Positions 17,886-26,946 are shown, counted from the stretch's first letter. The stretch: 64,000 bases of DNA from Pseudopedobacter alpinus (GCF_042684645.1 NZ_JBHULV010000015.1:1-64000); one strand, 5' to 3'. Notes: a model not told the origin generated them from the sequence alone. A program made the numbers and translations.

Positions 17886-19280
17886 TTAAAGTTCTTTTAC
17901 TGCTGCTTTAAACTGATTGCCCCTATCTTCGTAATTTTTAAATAAATCAAAACTTGCACAAGCCGGAGACAATAAAACTGTACTTCCTTTTTTAGCCAAA
18001 TGATAAGCAATTTCTACAGCTTCACTTGCCGAAAAAGTATTTACCATTATCTCAACCTCATCTTCAAAAGCGTTATGCAAAGCTTTATTATCCTTACCTA
18101 AGCAAATAATAGCTTTTACTTTTTGCTTTACTAAATCTTTTAACATGTTGTAATCATTTCCTTTATCTACACCACCCATAATTAAAACAACATCTGTATT
18201 AATACTTTCTAAGGCATACCAAACAGAATTTACATTTGTTGCCTTAGAATCGTTAATAAAAGTAATACCCGATATATTGGCTACAAATTCTAACCGGTGT
18301 TCGATATTTTTGTAGCTTCCCATGCTTTCGCGGATGGTACCTTCTCTTAGTTCAAGAATTTTAGCAGCTATACCAGAAGCCATAGAGTTGTAAGTGTTGT
18401 GCTTACCTTGCAGAGCTAGGTCGTTAATTGTCATATCGAATTGGTGGGTATTAGTGAGATTTATCATTAGATTTTCGGCGTTTAAATAAGCTCCATTTTC
18501 TACTTTATGTTCAATAGAAAAAGGGTGTTTTTGACTTTTAATATCGGCCGTAGCCATATAATTTTTTATTTCGGCATCGTCATCGCAATAAATAAAATGA
18601 TCTGCCGAAGTTTGATTTTGCGTTATCCTAAATTTAGATTTTACATAATTAGCCATTTGGTAATCATATCTATCTAAATGATCTGGAGTGATGTTTAATA
18701 AGATGGCGATGTCTGCTTTGAAGGCAAACATATCATCCAACATAAAACTACTCAGCTCTAAAACGTAAGTATCAAAATTTTCTTGAGCAACTTGTTTTGC
18801 AAAGCTGTTACCAATATTGCCAGCTAAACCAACGTTTAAACCTGCTGCTTTTAAAATATGGTAGGTTAATAAAGTTGTAGTGGTTTTACCGTTTGAACCA
18901 GTAATGCACACCAACTTTGCTGTGGTGTAGCGAGCAGCAAATTCTATCTCTGATATAATTGGAACACTTAATGCCTTTAATTTTTGAATAATGGCAACTT
19001 TATCTGCAATTCCTGGGCTTTTTATAACCTCGTTTGCATTTAAAATTAATTCTTCTGTATGTTTTTCAGATTCAAAAGGAATAGCATATTTTTTCAGTTC
19101 TGCTTGGTAATCCTCTTTAATGATTCCGAAATCAGACACAAAAACATCAAAGCCTTTTTGCTGCGCCAAAATAGCTGCACCAACTCCGCTTTCGCCTGCG
19201 CCTAATATGACGAGCCTCACCCCAGCCCTCTCCAAAGGAGAGGGAGCGCTGTGTGGAATATTTTGGGGATTACTATTCAT
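17886..19280 (-). CDS. murD: UDP-MurNAc-L-Ala--D-glutamate ligase MurD
   Basis: Adds D-glutamate to UDP-MurNAc-L-Ala. In this 464-residue frame, the Rossmann-like start VILGAGESGVGAA is at residues 24-36, the ATP P-loop GSNGKTTT at 128-135, and NDSKATNVNS and GGVDKGNDY are conserved. The first 20 residues (including APSPLERAG) are not MurD-like: they are translated from a palindromic repeat at the gene's 5' end. The true start may be the ATG at 19280, making a tagged protein, or the GTG at 19220, which begins VRLVILGAG. The 3' end is 2 bases from ftsW. Confidence 0.93.
   Translation of the reverse strand: MNSNPQNIPHSAPSPLERAGVRLVILGAGESGVGAAILAQQKGFDVFVSDFGIIKEDYQAELKKYAIPFESEKHTEELILNANEVIKSPGIADKVAIIQKLKALSVPIISEIEFAARYTTAKLVCITGSNGKTTTTLLTYHILKAAGLNVGLAGNIGNSFAKQVAQENFDTYVLELSSFMLDDMFAFKADIAILLNITPDHLDRYDYQMANYVKSKFRITQNQTSADHFIYCDDDAEIKNYMATADIKSQKHPFSIEHKVENGAYLNAENLMINLTNTHQFDMTINDLALQGKHNTYNSMASGIAAKILELREGTIRESMGSYKNIEHRLEFVANISGITFINDSKATNVNSVWYALESINTDVVLIMGGVDKGNDYNMLKDLVKQKVKAIICLGKDNKALHNAFEDEVEIMVNTFSASEAVEIAYHLAKKGSTVLLSPACASFDLFKNYEDRGNQFKAAVKEL
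19215..19250. repeat. REP-like palindrome at the 5' end of murD
   Basis: Contains the perfect palindrome CCCTCTCC-AAA-GGAGAGGG (19226-19244) flanked by CTCACCCCAG and AGCGCT. From memory, this type of sequence recurs widely as an intergenic repeat in Bacteroidota. Here it lies between the upstream murD ATG and the first conserved MurD residues and reads in frame as part of the annotated N-terminus. Confidence 0.65.
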
Positions 19281-19282
19281 GT

Positions 19283-19333
19283 CTTGATTCTTGTGCCTTG
19301 ATTCTTGTGTCTTGATTCTTGTGTCTTGATTTT
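19283..19333. repeat. 14-bp tandem repeat between mraY and murD
   Basis: CTTGATTCTTGTG(C/T) occurs three times in a row (19283-19296, 19297-19310, 19311-19324) followed by a partial fourth copy to 19333. The core CTTGATTCTTG is the reverse complement of CAAGAATCAAG, found again at 52752 and 52813. It fills most of the 57-base gap between mraY and murD. Confidence 0.85.
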
Positions 19334-19337
19334 AATC

Positions 19338-20636
19338 TTATCTCAATTTCAGTGTTACAATGGTTATGATGGCCAATATGATTCCTACTATCCAAAAACG
19401 ACTTACAATTTTAGATTCGTGGTATCCTTTCTTTTGAAAATGATGGTGCAATGGCGACATTAAGAAAACACGCCTACCTTCTCCGTGTTTTTTGCGGGTG
19501 TATTTAAACCAGCTTACTTGTATAATTACTGATAGGTTTTCTATTAAAAACACACCACATAAAATAGGTATCAATAATTCTTTACGAATCATAATGGCAA
19601 ATACAGCGATGATACCACCAATGGTTAAACTACCAGTATCGCCCATAAAAACCTGAGCTGGATAAGCATTATACCATAAAAAACCAATACAAGCACCCAC
19701 AAAAGCAGCCGCAAAAATCACCAGCTCGCCTGAATTTGGGATATATATAATCTTTAAATAATCGGCTATGATGGTGTTACCAGAAACGTATGCTAATAGT
19801 GCTAACGTAATACCAATAATAGCGGAAGTTCCTGTGGCTAAACCATCAATACCATCCGTAATATTTGCCCCATTTGATACCGCAGTTATAATAACAATAA
19901 CAAACAGCAGAAAAACCACCAATGAGTACTTTTGATAATCGTCTCCTAAAAATTTTAAAACTTTAGCGTAGTCAAACTCATTGTTTTTATAAAAAGGAAT
20001 ATTTGTAATGGTTGATTTTACATCTTTAGCGTAATAAACTCCATTACTCTTTTCTACCCTAATTAAACGTTCGCCTTTTTCATTAATAATTTCTTCTTTA
20101 AAGCCACCAACAGGTAATTTTTCATTTTTAACAATTGACGGAACTTCGCTAATGGTTTGACGCACCAAAATACCAGGGTGAAAAAACATGGTCCAACCTA
20201 CCACTAAAGACAAACCTACCTGACCAACAATTTTAAACCTACCTGCTAAACCTTCTTTGTTCTTTTTGAATACTTTAATATAATCATCTAAGAAACCAAT
20301 ACAACCCATCCAAACGGTGGTAACAATCATTAAAATGATATAAATATTTTCTAACCTTGCTAAAAGTATAGTTGGTATAAGTACGCCAGCAATAATTATT
20401 AAGCCCCCCATTGTAGGCGTACCTTGCTTTTGAACTTGCCCGTCTAAACCTAAGTTTCTTACTGTTTCGCCAACTTGTTTATACCTTAAATAATTTATTA
20501 AGCGGTTCCCGTAAACGGTAGTTATCACCAATGAAAGAATCATAGCCATACCAGCTCTAAAAGAGATAAATTGAAAAACACCCGCCCCTGGAAAGTCGAA
20601 TTGTTTGTCTAAATAATTGAAAAGATGGTATAACAT
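19338..20636 (-). CDS. mraY: Phospho-MurNAc-pentapeptide transferase MraY
   Basis: Integral membrane enzyme that makes lipid I by moving phospho-MurNAc-pentapeptide to undecaprenyl phosphate. Catalytic motifs are present: the cytoplasmic GFLDDYIKV aspartates, NGANITDGIDGLATG, and the C-terminal MSPLHHHFQKKG. At 432 residues it is about 70 longer than E. coli MraY because of an insertion after GILVRQ (around 175-245, containing KSNGVYYAKDVKSTI); long MraY proteins are usual in Bacteroidota. It follows murE by 12 bases. Confidence 0.96.
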   Translation of the reverse strand: MLYHLFNYLDKQFDFPGAGVFQFISFRAGMAMILSLVITTVYGNRLINYLRYKQVGETVRNLGLDGQVQKQGTPTMGGLIIIAGVLIPTILLARLENIYIILMIVTTVWMGCIGFLDDYIKVFKKNKEGLAGRFKIVGQVGLSLVVGWTMFFHPGILVRQTISEVPSIVKNEKLPVGGFKEEIINEKGERLIRVEKSNGVYYAKDVKSTITNIPFYKNNEFDYAKVLKFLGDDYQKYSLVVFLLFVIVIITAVSNGANITDGIDGLATGTSAIIGITLALLAYVSGNTIIADYLKIIYIPNSGELVIFAAAFVGACIGFLWYNAYPAQVFMGDTGSLTIGGIIAVFAIMIRKELLIPILCGVFLIENLSVIIQVSWFKYTRKKHGEGRRVFLMSPLHHHFQKKGYHESKIVSRFWIVGIILAIITIVTLKLR

Positions 20637-20648
20637 ATTCCCTTTAAA

Positions 20649-22115
20649 TTAATTTGAACCTAATTGGATAAAACAATCAGCTAGTATTTCTTTATCGTCA
20701 AAATGAGTTCTTACTCCGTTTACTTCTTGATACTTTTCATGTCCTTTACCGGCAATTAAAATAATATCACCAGGTTTAGCTAAATGGCAAGCAGTTCTTA
20801 TCGCCTCTTTTCTATCAGTAATTGAAAGCACCTTTTTTTGGTTAACTGGCGACACACCAACCTGCATTTCTTTAATTATTTGCTCAGGATTTTCTGTTCG
20901 AGGATTATCAGAAGTTAAAATCACTTTATCGCTCCAATCGCAAGCAGTTTGCGCCATTAATGGGCGTTTGGTTTTGTCTCTATCGCCACCGCAACCAATT
21001 ATGGTAATTACAGTTTCAGTTTTAGACCTAATGTTATCAACTGTACTTAATACGTTCTCAATCGCATCTGGTGTATGTGCATAATCAACAATGCCAATAA
21101 TACCATTTGGAGAAATGATGTAATCAAATCTTCCTTCGGCGCCGTTAAGCTTACTTAAAATGGTAAGTACTTTTGTTTTATCTTGATCTAGCAATAAAGC
21201 AGCACCATAAACTGCCAATAAATTTGAAGCGTTAAAGCTGCCAACTAGTTTAAAATAAACCTCTTGATTATCAATATCTAAGTGTAAACCCGAAAACTGA
21301 TTTTCTATGATTTTTGCTTTAAAATCTGCAAGGGTTTTTAAACCGTAAGTTTTTTTATGAGCAGCTGTATTTTGCAACATGACCATCCCGTTTTTATCAT
21401 CAGTATTGGTTAATGCAAAAGCCGATTTATTTAAACCATCAAAAAATGCTTTTTTAGCTTTAATGTAGTTATCAAACGTTAAGTGAAAATCAAGGTGATC
21501 ATGAGTAATATTGGTAAAAATTCCTCCTGTAAAAGTTAAACCTTCTATACGGTGTTGTGCAATTGCATGAGAGCTTACTTCCATAAAACAATAATCGCAA
21601 CCTAAAATCACCATGTCATTTAATAAAATATTTAATGCAATTGGGTCTGGTGTGGTATGTGTTGATGGAATTATTTTATCGTTAATTTGATTTTCAACCG
21701 TAGAAATTAAGCCTACTTTAAAACCTAATTCTCTAAATAATTTATAAAGTAATGTAGCAACTGTGGTTTTGCCATTTGTACCTGTAATACCTACTAATTT
21801 TATTTTTTTTGATGGTTGCTGATAAAAATTAGCAGCCATAATACCTAACGCTTTTCCGGCATCAGCAACTTTAACATATATAATACTATCTTCAAAAGCA
21901 TTTGGCAAAGTATCACATACAATAACTTTAGCACCTTTATCAATAGCTGTTTTTATAAAAAGATGCCCATCAGATACAGTTCCTTTTATAGCTACAAACA
22001 AACTGCCTTCAGCTACTTTTCTCGAATCAAAATGCACAGCAGTAACCTCTACATCTGTAGAACCTACCACATGCTCTAAAGCAACTCCGTATAATATATC
22101 TTTTAATACTGCCAC
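20649..22115 (-). CDS. murE: UDP-MurNAc-tripeptide ligase MurE
   Basis: Adds the third residue of the stem peptide. The 488-residue protein has the P-loop GTNGKTT (112-118), the DHLDFH motif and the C-terminal SDNPRTENP. The DNPR sequence is the signature of enzymes that add meso-diaminopimelate, so a DAP-type peptidoglycan is inferred. It lies 4 bases after ftsI and 12 before mraY. No murF follows in this cluster. Confidence 0.96.
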   Translation of the reverse strand: MAVLKDILYGVALEHVVGSTDVEVTAVHFDSRKVAEGSLFVAIKGTVSDGHLFIKTAIDKGAKVIVCDTLPNAFEDSIIYVKVADAGKALGIMAANFYQQPSKKIKLVGITGTNGKTTVATLLYKLFRELGFKVGLISTVENQINDKIIPSTHTTPDPIALNILLNDMVILGCDYCFMEVSSHAIAQHRIEGLTFTGGIFTNITHDHLDFHLTFDNYIKAKKAFFDGLNKSAFALTNTDDKNGMVMLQNTAAHKKTYGLKTLADFKAKIIENQFSGLHLDIDNQEVYFKLVGSFNASNLLAVYGAALLLDQDKTKVLTILSKLNGAEGRFDYIISPNGIIGIVDYAHTPDAIENVLSTVDNIRSKTETVITIIGCGGDRDKTKRPLMAQTACDWSDKVILTSDNPRTENPEQIIKEMQVGVSPVNQKKVLSITDRKEAIRTACHLAKPGDIILIAGKGHEKYQEVNGVRTHFDDKEILADCFIQLGSN

Positions 22116-22119
22116 TTAA

Positions 22120-24222
22120 TTATTCTAATTCTATTAATATTCTTGTTCCTTTATAAATTGGTGTTCCAGCTATTAAAGACTGTGTTTTAACCTCTCCTTT
22201 TCCTTTTACAACTGGCGATAAACCTGAATTTCCTAAAACATATAAAGCATCTTTTAAACCCATGCCTTCCACATTAGGAACTAAACCTTTATTCATTTTC
22301 ACCTCTTTATACGCTATGCCACTATTGGTATCAATACCTAATTCTTCTTGATTGTTAGAAGCCAATAATGCCTTTACGCCAAAAGCTTTGTAAACATTTT
22401 GGGTAGATTTTTTATACTTTCCTTTCACCTCTGGCATTCTTGTATTACCTACTAACTGTGGTATTTTGCTTTGGTTATCCATTTCTAAATCGCTACCAAA
22501 AACAACATCGGCAACTTCTCTAAAAACTGGCCCAGCAACAGATGCTGCATAATAAGAACCTTTTGTTGGGTTTTGCACTACAACAATCATTGAATATTTT
22601 GGGTTATCAGCAGGAAAGTAGCCACAAAAAGAAGCTTGATATTTCCTTTTGCCCTTGTATCCATTTGCCCCATCGGCAACTTGCGCTGTACCTGTTTTAC
22701 CTGCAATTTTATATAGCGGATTATTGATGGTACTTGCTGTACCTTCTTCAACCACACCTTCTAACATTTCTTTTAACAGGTTTAAAGTATTATCAGAACA
22801 AATTTTATCTTTAATTACGCGAGCTTTAAAAAGCTCAACTGTATTACCTAACCTTCTAATTTCATGTACAAATAATGGCGCTATCATTTTACCATTATTA
22901 GCAACCGCATTATAAAGCGTTAAAATTTGGATTGGAGTCATTTTTAACTCGTAACCATAAGCCATTTGTGGCAGGGTTAAACCGCTCCACGATTTGCTTT
23001 TTGTAGTTTTAATTAATGGCGTTCCCTCTCCTGATATTTGTAAACCTAATTTTTCGCCTAAATGCAAATCATGTAGTTTGCTGGTAAACTCATCAGGATT
23101 ATCTTTGTAATTTTTATAAATCTGTTTTACAATTGCAACGTTAGATGATCTTTCAAAAGCCACTTTCATGGGTATAACACCCTCATTTTCATGATCTCTT
23201 ATAGTGTGACGGTAAAGCTTATAATTGCCACCTTCTGTGTCCATAATATCATTTACTCCAAATTTACCGTCGTCCATAGCCACCATATATGATGCTAATT
23301 TGAAGGTAGAACCAGGTTCTGCGCTCTGTGCAATTGCATAATTGTAGGTTTCTTTATATTCGTCTTCTCCTACTTTGGTAAAATTTGCAATGGCTTTAAT
23401 TTCACCCGTTTTCACTTCCATTACCAACACACAACCAAAATCTGCAGCAGATTTTATCAATTGCTTTTTCAAAGCATTTTGAGCCAAATCTTGCATATTA
23501 ACATCAATGGTTGAGATGATATCGGCACCAGCTTTTGGAGCAATTTCTGCATCATCATTAACAGGCATCCAAACACCACCAGCAATTCTTTGAACTAATC
23601 TTTTACCACTTTCACCATTAATATAATCCCCGTAAGCACCTTCAAGGCCCACAGTGGTATTAGATTTCATGTTATAGTAACCAATAGTTCTGTATGCTAA
23701 ATCTCTAAAAGGCAAAATCCTTTTATTCTCCTGCACAGCAATCATCCCACCTTTATATCTCCCTAAATTGAATATTGGGAACTTTTTAAGTGCTTTTAAA
23801 TCTTGATAACTGATATTTCTTTTTACTAAAAAATAACGCTGTTTATCTTGCCTTGCATTTCTTAAAGCTCTTGAATATTCACTCTCAGATTTATCTTTAA
23901 AATAATTAGATAGCTTAGCTGCTAAAGAATCTACTTTACTGTAAAAAACATCGTTATCTTCTATTCCACCAGCCATAAGATCCATTCTGATATCATACTC
24001 AGGAACAGATGTAGCTAACAAACTGCCATCAATAGAATAAATATTTCCTCTTGATGCTTCAACCTCGGCATATTTTGTACTTAGGCTATCAGCCATTGCT
24101 CTGTACTTATCTCCTTGTACCACTTGCACATGAAGCATTTTTGCAACTACAGCTACAGCAAAAAGTATGATGAGCCCAAAGGCTGCATACGCTCTTAAAA
24201 GAATATTGGTTCTGATATTCAT
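22120..24222 (-). CDS. ftsI: Septal class B penicillin-binding protein FtsI with PASTA domain
   Basis: Transpeptidase that cross-links septal peptidoglycan. One N-terminal transmembrane segment (about 12-28) precedes the pedestal region. The transpeptidase domain has catalytic S305-T-F-K308, S359-S-N361 and K509-T-G-T. The C-terminal about 65 residues form a single PASTA domain (VPNVEGMGLKDALYVLGNSG), a feature of the SpoVD/FtsI type. Length 700 fits. It is separated from the FtsL-like gene by 3 bases and from murE by 4, in the standard dcw order. Confidence 0.95.
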   Translation of the reverse strand: MNIRTNILLRAYAAFGLIILFAVAVVAKMLHVQVVQGDKYRAMADSLSTKYAEVEASRGNIYSIDGSLLATSVPEYDIRMDLMAGGIEDNDVFYSKVDSLAAKLSNYFKDKSESEYSRALRNARQDKQRYFLVKRNISYQDLKALKKFPIFNLGRYKGGMIAVQENKRILPFRDLAYRTIGYYNMKSNTTVGLEGAYGDYINGESGKRLVQRIAGGVWMPVNDDAEIAPKAGADIISTIDVNMQDLAQNALKKQLIKSAADFGCVLVMEVKTGEIKAIANFTKVGEDEYKETYNYAIAQSAEPGSTFKLASYMVAMDDGKFGVNDIMDTEGGNYKLYRHTIRDHENEGVIPMKVAFERSSNVAIVKQIYKNYKDNPDEFTSKLHDLHLGEKLGLQISGEGTPLIKTTKSKSWSGLTLPQMAYGYELKMTPIQILTLYNAVANNGKMIAPLFVHEIRRLGNTVELFKARVIKDKICSDNTLNLLKEMLEGVVEEGTASTINNPLYKIAGKTGTAQVADGANGYKGKRKYQASFCGYFPADNPKYSMIVVVQNPTKGSYYAASVAGPVFREVADVVFGSDLEMDNQSKIPQLVGNTRMPEVKGKYKKSTQNVYKAFGVKALLASNNQEELGIDTNSGIAYKEVKMNKGLVPNVEGMGLKDALYVLGNSGLSPVVKGKGEVKTQSLIAGTPIYKGTRILIELE

Positions 24223-24225
24223 TTT

Positions 24226-24624
24226 CTAATTTGCTTTTAACTTAATTGGTGGCTGTACTGATACTTTTAAACCAAGCAACGAGTCCACTTTTAATATTAC
24301 TTCTGTTTGGCGGCTTTTAAACATTAAATCTGCTTTAAGCGTTTTAAAATCCCAGCTCAACTCTTTTACTTCTTTATTTAAACCATCAATTTTTCTGATG
24401 TTGTTTTCTGCACTATGTCTGTTGCCAATGTAAACCATGCCTAAAAAGGCTAAAAACAATAAAAACGGCAGTGCCTCTGTGGCAGATTCTTTTGAGAAAG
24501 CCTTTTTAGATAATAAAACCGTGAAAAAATTAGGTGCAGCTTCTGGCATTTGCTTTTGCGGAGCTATTGCTGGCTCTGCAAGCTTTTTTTCTGCTTCTAT
24601 TTCTGACTTTAAACGGTTTGTCAT
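24226..24624 (-). CDS. ftsL: FtsL-like divisome protein
   Basis: A 132-residue bitopic protein: a cytoplasmic segment of about 50 residues, one transmembrane helix (51-67, ALPFLLFLAFLGMVYIG), then a periplasmic coiled-coil-like stretch (NNIRKIDGLNKEVKELSWDF). FtsL proteins are poorly conserved in sequence. The call rests on size, topology and position between rsmH and ftsI; it overlaps rsmH by 4 bases. Confidence 0.85.
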   Translation of the reverse strand: MTNRLKSEIEAEKKLAEPAIAPQKQMPEAAPNFFTVLLSKKAFSKESATEALPFLLFLAFLGMVYIGNRHSAENNIRKIDGLNKEVKELSWDFKTLKADLMFKSRQTEVILKVDSLLGLKVSVQPPIKLKAN

Positions 24625-25526
24625 TTCTTTACTGCTATTCTTAATCTTGCACTTCTAGCTCTATTATTTATTTTTATTTCTTCTTCTGTTGCAGTAATTG
24701 ATTTTTTAACTACTAAATCAAATGGCTTTATTTCATTACCGAAAAAATCTTTTTCTACCATACCAGAGAACTTTCCTTTGGCCATAAAATTTTTAACTAA
24801 CCTGTCTTCTAAAGAATGGTAAGACATTACCACTAATCTTCCTCCTGGCGCTAAAGCATCTACTGTTTGTTCTAAAAACTCTCTTAAAGCTTCCATTTCT
24901 TGGTTTACTTCTATGCGTAAAGCCTGAAAAACTTGAGCTAAATATTTATTCTCTTTTCCTTTTGGCGTATTTTTAGCTATTGCCGATTTTAAATCGTTAA
25001 TGGTTTGTATAGGATTTACCAACCTTGCAGTAACGATAGTTTGTGCTAAAGTTTTTGCATTTTGGATTTCACCATAAATGCCAAAAATTTTATGCAGTGC
25101 ATCTTCTGCATACTCGTTAATTACTTGTTTTGCACTTAATGTAGCTGCTTGGTCCATACGCATATCCAAGTCGGCATCAAAGCGAGTAGAAAAACCACGT
25201 TCTGGCACATCAAACTGATGTGATGAAACCCCTAAATCTGCCAGGATTCCATTTACCGGAAATAAATCTTGCGCCCTTAAGTTATTTTTTAGGTATCTGA
25301 AGTTTTGATCTATAAACACAAACCTATCATCATCAATGATGTTGTTTTGCGCATCAGCGTCTTGATCAAAGGCAACCAAAATGCCATCTTCTCCTAAATT
25401 TTTTATAATTTCTTTAGAATGCCCGCCACCGCCAAAAGTAACGTCAACATAAACACCATCTGGCTTTATAGCCAAAGCATCTATACATTCTTTTAACATT
25501 ACAGGTACGTGGTAATTATTCTCCAT
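24621..25526 (-). CDS. rsmH: 16S rRNA m4C1402 methyltransferase RsmH
   Basis: Methylates N4 of cytidine 1402 of 16S rRNA using SAM. The 301-residue length is typical. Motifs: HVPVMLKECIDAL at the start, the SAM-binding DVTFGGGGHSKEI, LADLGVSSHQFD, GFSTRFDADLDMRMD, and VMSYHSLEDRLVKNF near the end. It overlaps the end of mraZ by 11 bases and the FtsL-like gene by 4. Confidence 0.97.
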   Translation of the reverse strand: MENNYHVPVMLKECIDALAIKPDGVYVDVTFGGGGHSKEIIKNLGEDGILVAFDQDADAQNNIIDDDRFVFIDQNFRYLKNNLRAQDLFPVNGILADLGVSSHQFDVPERGFSTRFDADLDMRMDQAATLSAKQVINEYAEDALHKIFGIYGEIQNAKTLAQTIVTARLVNPIQTINDLKSAIAKNTPKGKENKYLAQVFQALRIEVNQEMEALREFLEQTVDALAPGGRLVVMSYHSLEDRLVKNFMAKGKFSGMVEKDFFGNEIKPFDLVVKKSITATEEEIKINNRARSARLRIAVKK

Positions 25527-25986
25527 CTACTTTCCCTCCTTTGTTTCCCATTACCTCTTCAGCCAAGTTTGCAAAGTTTAGTGGTTCATCATCCAATGTG
25601 GTATCGTAAGTAGCTTTATCCCAAACTTCTATTTTATCAAACTGGCAAGACAAAACAACTTCTGTGTTTATACCGGCATATTCTAATAAGCTTTTTGGCA
25701 ACAAAACCCTACCCGAAGCATCTAAAGTTAAAACTGTTGCTCCTCTGGTGAAATATCTGATAAACTCTCTGGTTTTTTTCTCAAAGGAGTTTAGCAATGC
25801 TAATTGCCTAGTAATTTTATCCCACTCGGCTTTGGTGTAAATGGTTAAATGTTTTTCAAAACCACGGTGTACTACTAAACCTTCTGTCTCGGCTAATGGC
25901 AATTGCTTTTTTAAACCGGAAGGAACCATTAAGCGGCCTTTCGCGTCAAGCTTACAATCAAATTCACCAATTAGATGAGATACCAT
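25516..25986 (-). CDS. mraZ: Transcriptional regulator MraZ
   Basis: DNA-binding regulator and first gene of the dcw cluster. The 156 residues contain two MraZ/AbrB-like halves, each with the DAKGRLMVPSGLK or DASGRVLLPKSLL motif (about 14-26 and 94-106). MraZ family proteins bind repeated TGGG-like boxes before their own gene; matching boxes lie 40 to 70 bases upstream here, implying autoregulation. The start ATG at 25984-25986 gives the usual N-terminus (HLIGEFDCKLDAKGRL). Confidence 0.96.
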   Translation of the reverse strand: MVSHLIGEFDCKLDAKGRLMVPSGLKKQLPLAETEGLVVHRGFEKHLTIYTKAEWDKITRQLALLNSFEKKTREFIRYFTRGATVLTLDASGRVLLPKSLLEYAGINTEVVLSCQFDKIEVWDKATYDTTLDDEPLNFANLAEEVMGNKGGKVDGE

Positions 25987-26027
25987 TAGACTTTACACAA
26001 TTTATTAGTGTAAAAGTACAGAATGTA

Positions 26028-26052
26028 TCCACTTTTTCCCACTTTTTACCAC
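26028..26052 (-). promoter_or_regulatory. Predicted MraZ operator
   Basis: On the minus strand three boxes GTGGT, GTGGG and GTGGA occur at an exact 10-base period, separated by AAAAA or TAAAA-type spacers (forward coordinates 26048-26052, 26038-26042, 26028-26032). This matches the described MraZ binding pattern of short TGGG-like direct repeats with 5-base spacing, immediately upstream of mraZ. Confidence 0.75.
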
Positions 26053-26467
26053 AAAAAGTTTTCAACAGTTTAAAAATGGGTTTAAAGGTATTTTAACGTA
26101 TTTTTTCGAGTTTAAAATGGAGATAAAAATGTATAAAAGTTTAGAAATAAAATTATAATAGACTAAAATACAACAAGATAAGCGATTTTTAATGTCTGGT
26201 GGGAAAGAGAGAGTGAAAAGCAGTATTTTAAGATATAAAGTGGGAGAAAAAAGATAATCTTATCTAGTTAAAGATCAGAAAAGGATTGTTTTTTATAAAA
26301 TGGTCTCACAACTCTGATGAAAATTATACCCACAAATTTTAAGAGGATGAAAATTTATCAATACAAATATTTTAAGCCTAAAACCAAAAAAAGAGACAAG
26401 TAAAGCCTCATCGCTTTTTTGAAATTAAAAAATTTGCATTGAACCAATAGTTAAGGTTTTCACAATG
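26053..26467. other. Intergenic region upstream of mraZ
   Basis: AT-rich, with no protein-like frame on either strand. It probably holds the distal part of the dcw promoter. At 26380-26420 it contains a degenerate second copy of the pgk terminator element (see that repeat). Confidence 0.5.
26380..26420. repeat. Degenerate copy of the pgk terminator element
   Basis: AAAACC, an A-run, GAGACAAG, CCTCATCGCTTTTTT: nearly the same as the element at 27133-27171, with GAGA instead of GCGA so that the hairpin no longer pairs fully. The two copies lie in direct orientation about 750 bases apart and bracket the YoeB-type toxin-antitoxin module. Confidence 0.7.
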
Positions 26468-26749
26468 TTATTTATTGCTGTAATGCCCTATGGCAGAAAT
26501 TACCTCAACAAATACTGTATCTTAGTTTATTGAATAAATCATACGATTTTTTTTATTGATACGCCGAGACCAGAAACCTTGAAGGTTGTGTCTTAACTGT
26601 TCGGGTTGGCTAACTCCAGTTGTTGGATGCTCTGAAAGCTCCAATAAAATTATTTCAATTTTTTTTATGTTTGATTTATTACCAGACTTATAATGCTGAA
26701 TAACATCTTTTTTTGCGTTGGCACTTATCGTAACCCTAAACTTCCCCAT
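26468..26749 (-). pseudogene. yoeB: YoeB-type mRNA interferase toxin interrupted by an in-frame stop
   Basis: The frame starts at 26749 and encodes 75 residues with clear YoeB features (PEQLRHNLQGFWSRRINKKN, RMIYSIN). It then meets TAA at 26522-26524. Reading on in the same frame gives DTVFVEVISAIGHYSNK and a second stop at 26468-26470. That continuation is exactly the missing YoeB C-terminus, including the His-Tyr pair that is catalytic in the family. A single-codon change therefore appears to have removed the last strand and active site; the present 75-residue product should be inactive. It overlaps the antitoxin gene by 25 bases. Sequencing error or readthrough cannot be excluded. Confidence 0.8.
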
Positions 26750-26946
26750 ACATCATTAGGATCAATTTCAAATCGCTCTTTACTAGCGGCAGACTCTTTA
26801 ACCATTTTAACAAATTCAGGATCATAAGGGCTTTCTTCTTCCACCATCTCAATCCCTTTTTTCTCTTCAACACCTACTTTTATTAACTCTAAAAGTGCTT
26901 TTCCGTAATTGCTCCGTTCGTTTATTTTTAAGGTTATTGTTGTCAT
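26725..26946 (-). CDS. Antitoxin partner of the YoeB-type toxin
   Basis: A 73-residue antitoxin-like protein, first gene of the pair. The N-terminus TTITLKINERSNYGKALLEL is a short DNA-binding or dimerisation segment; the acidic C-terminal half ends in FEIDPNDVWGSLGLR, a motif common to Bacteroidota antitoxins next to YoeB/RelE toxins. It is intact although its toxin is broken, so it may persist as a repressor or as an antidote to related toxins. It overlaps the toxin by 25 bases. Confidence 0.78.
   Translation of the reverse strand: MTTITLKINERSNYGKALLELIKVGVEEKKGIEMVEEESPYDPEFVKMVKESAASKERFEIDPNDVWGSLGLR

Noticed and set aside
22542..22915. Plus-strand frames opposite ftsI
   Set aside because: Shadows of the ftsI codons; the sense frame has full catalytic motifs.
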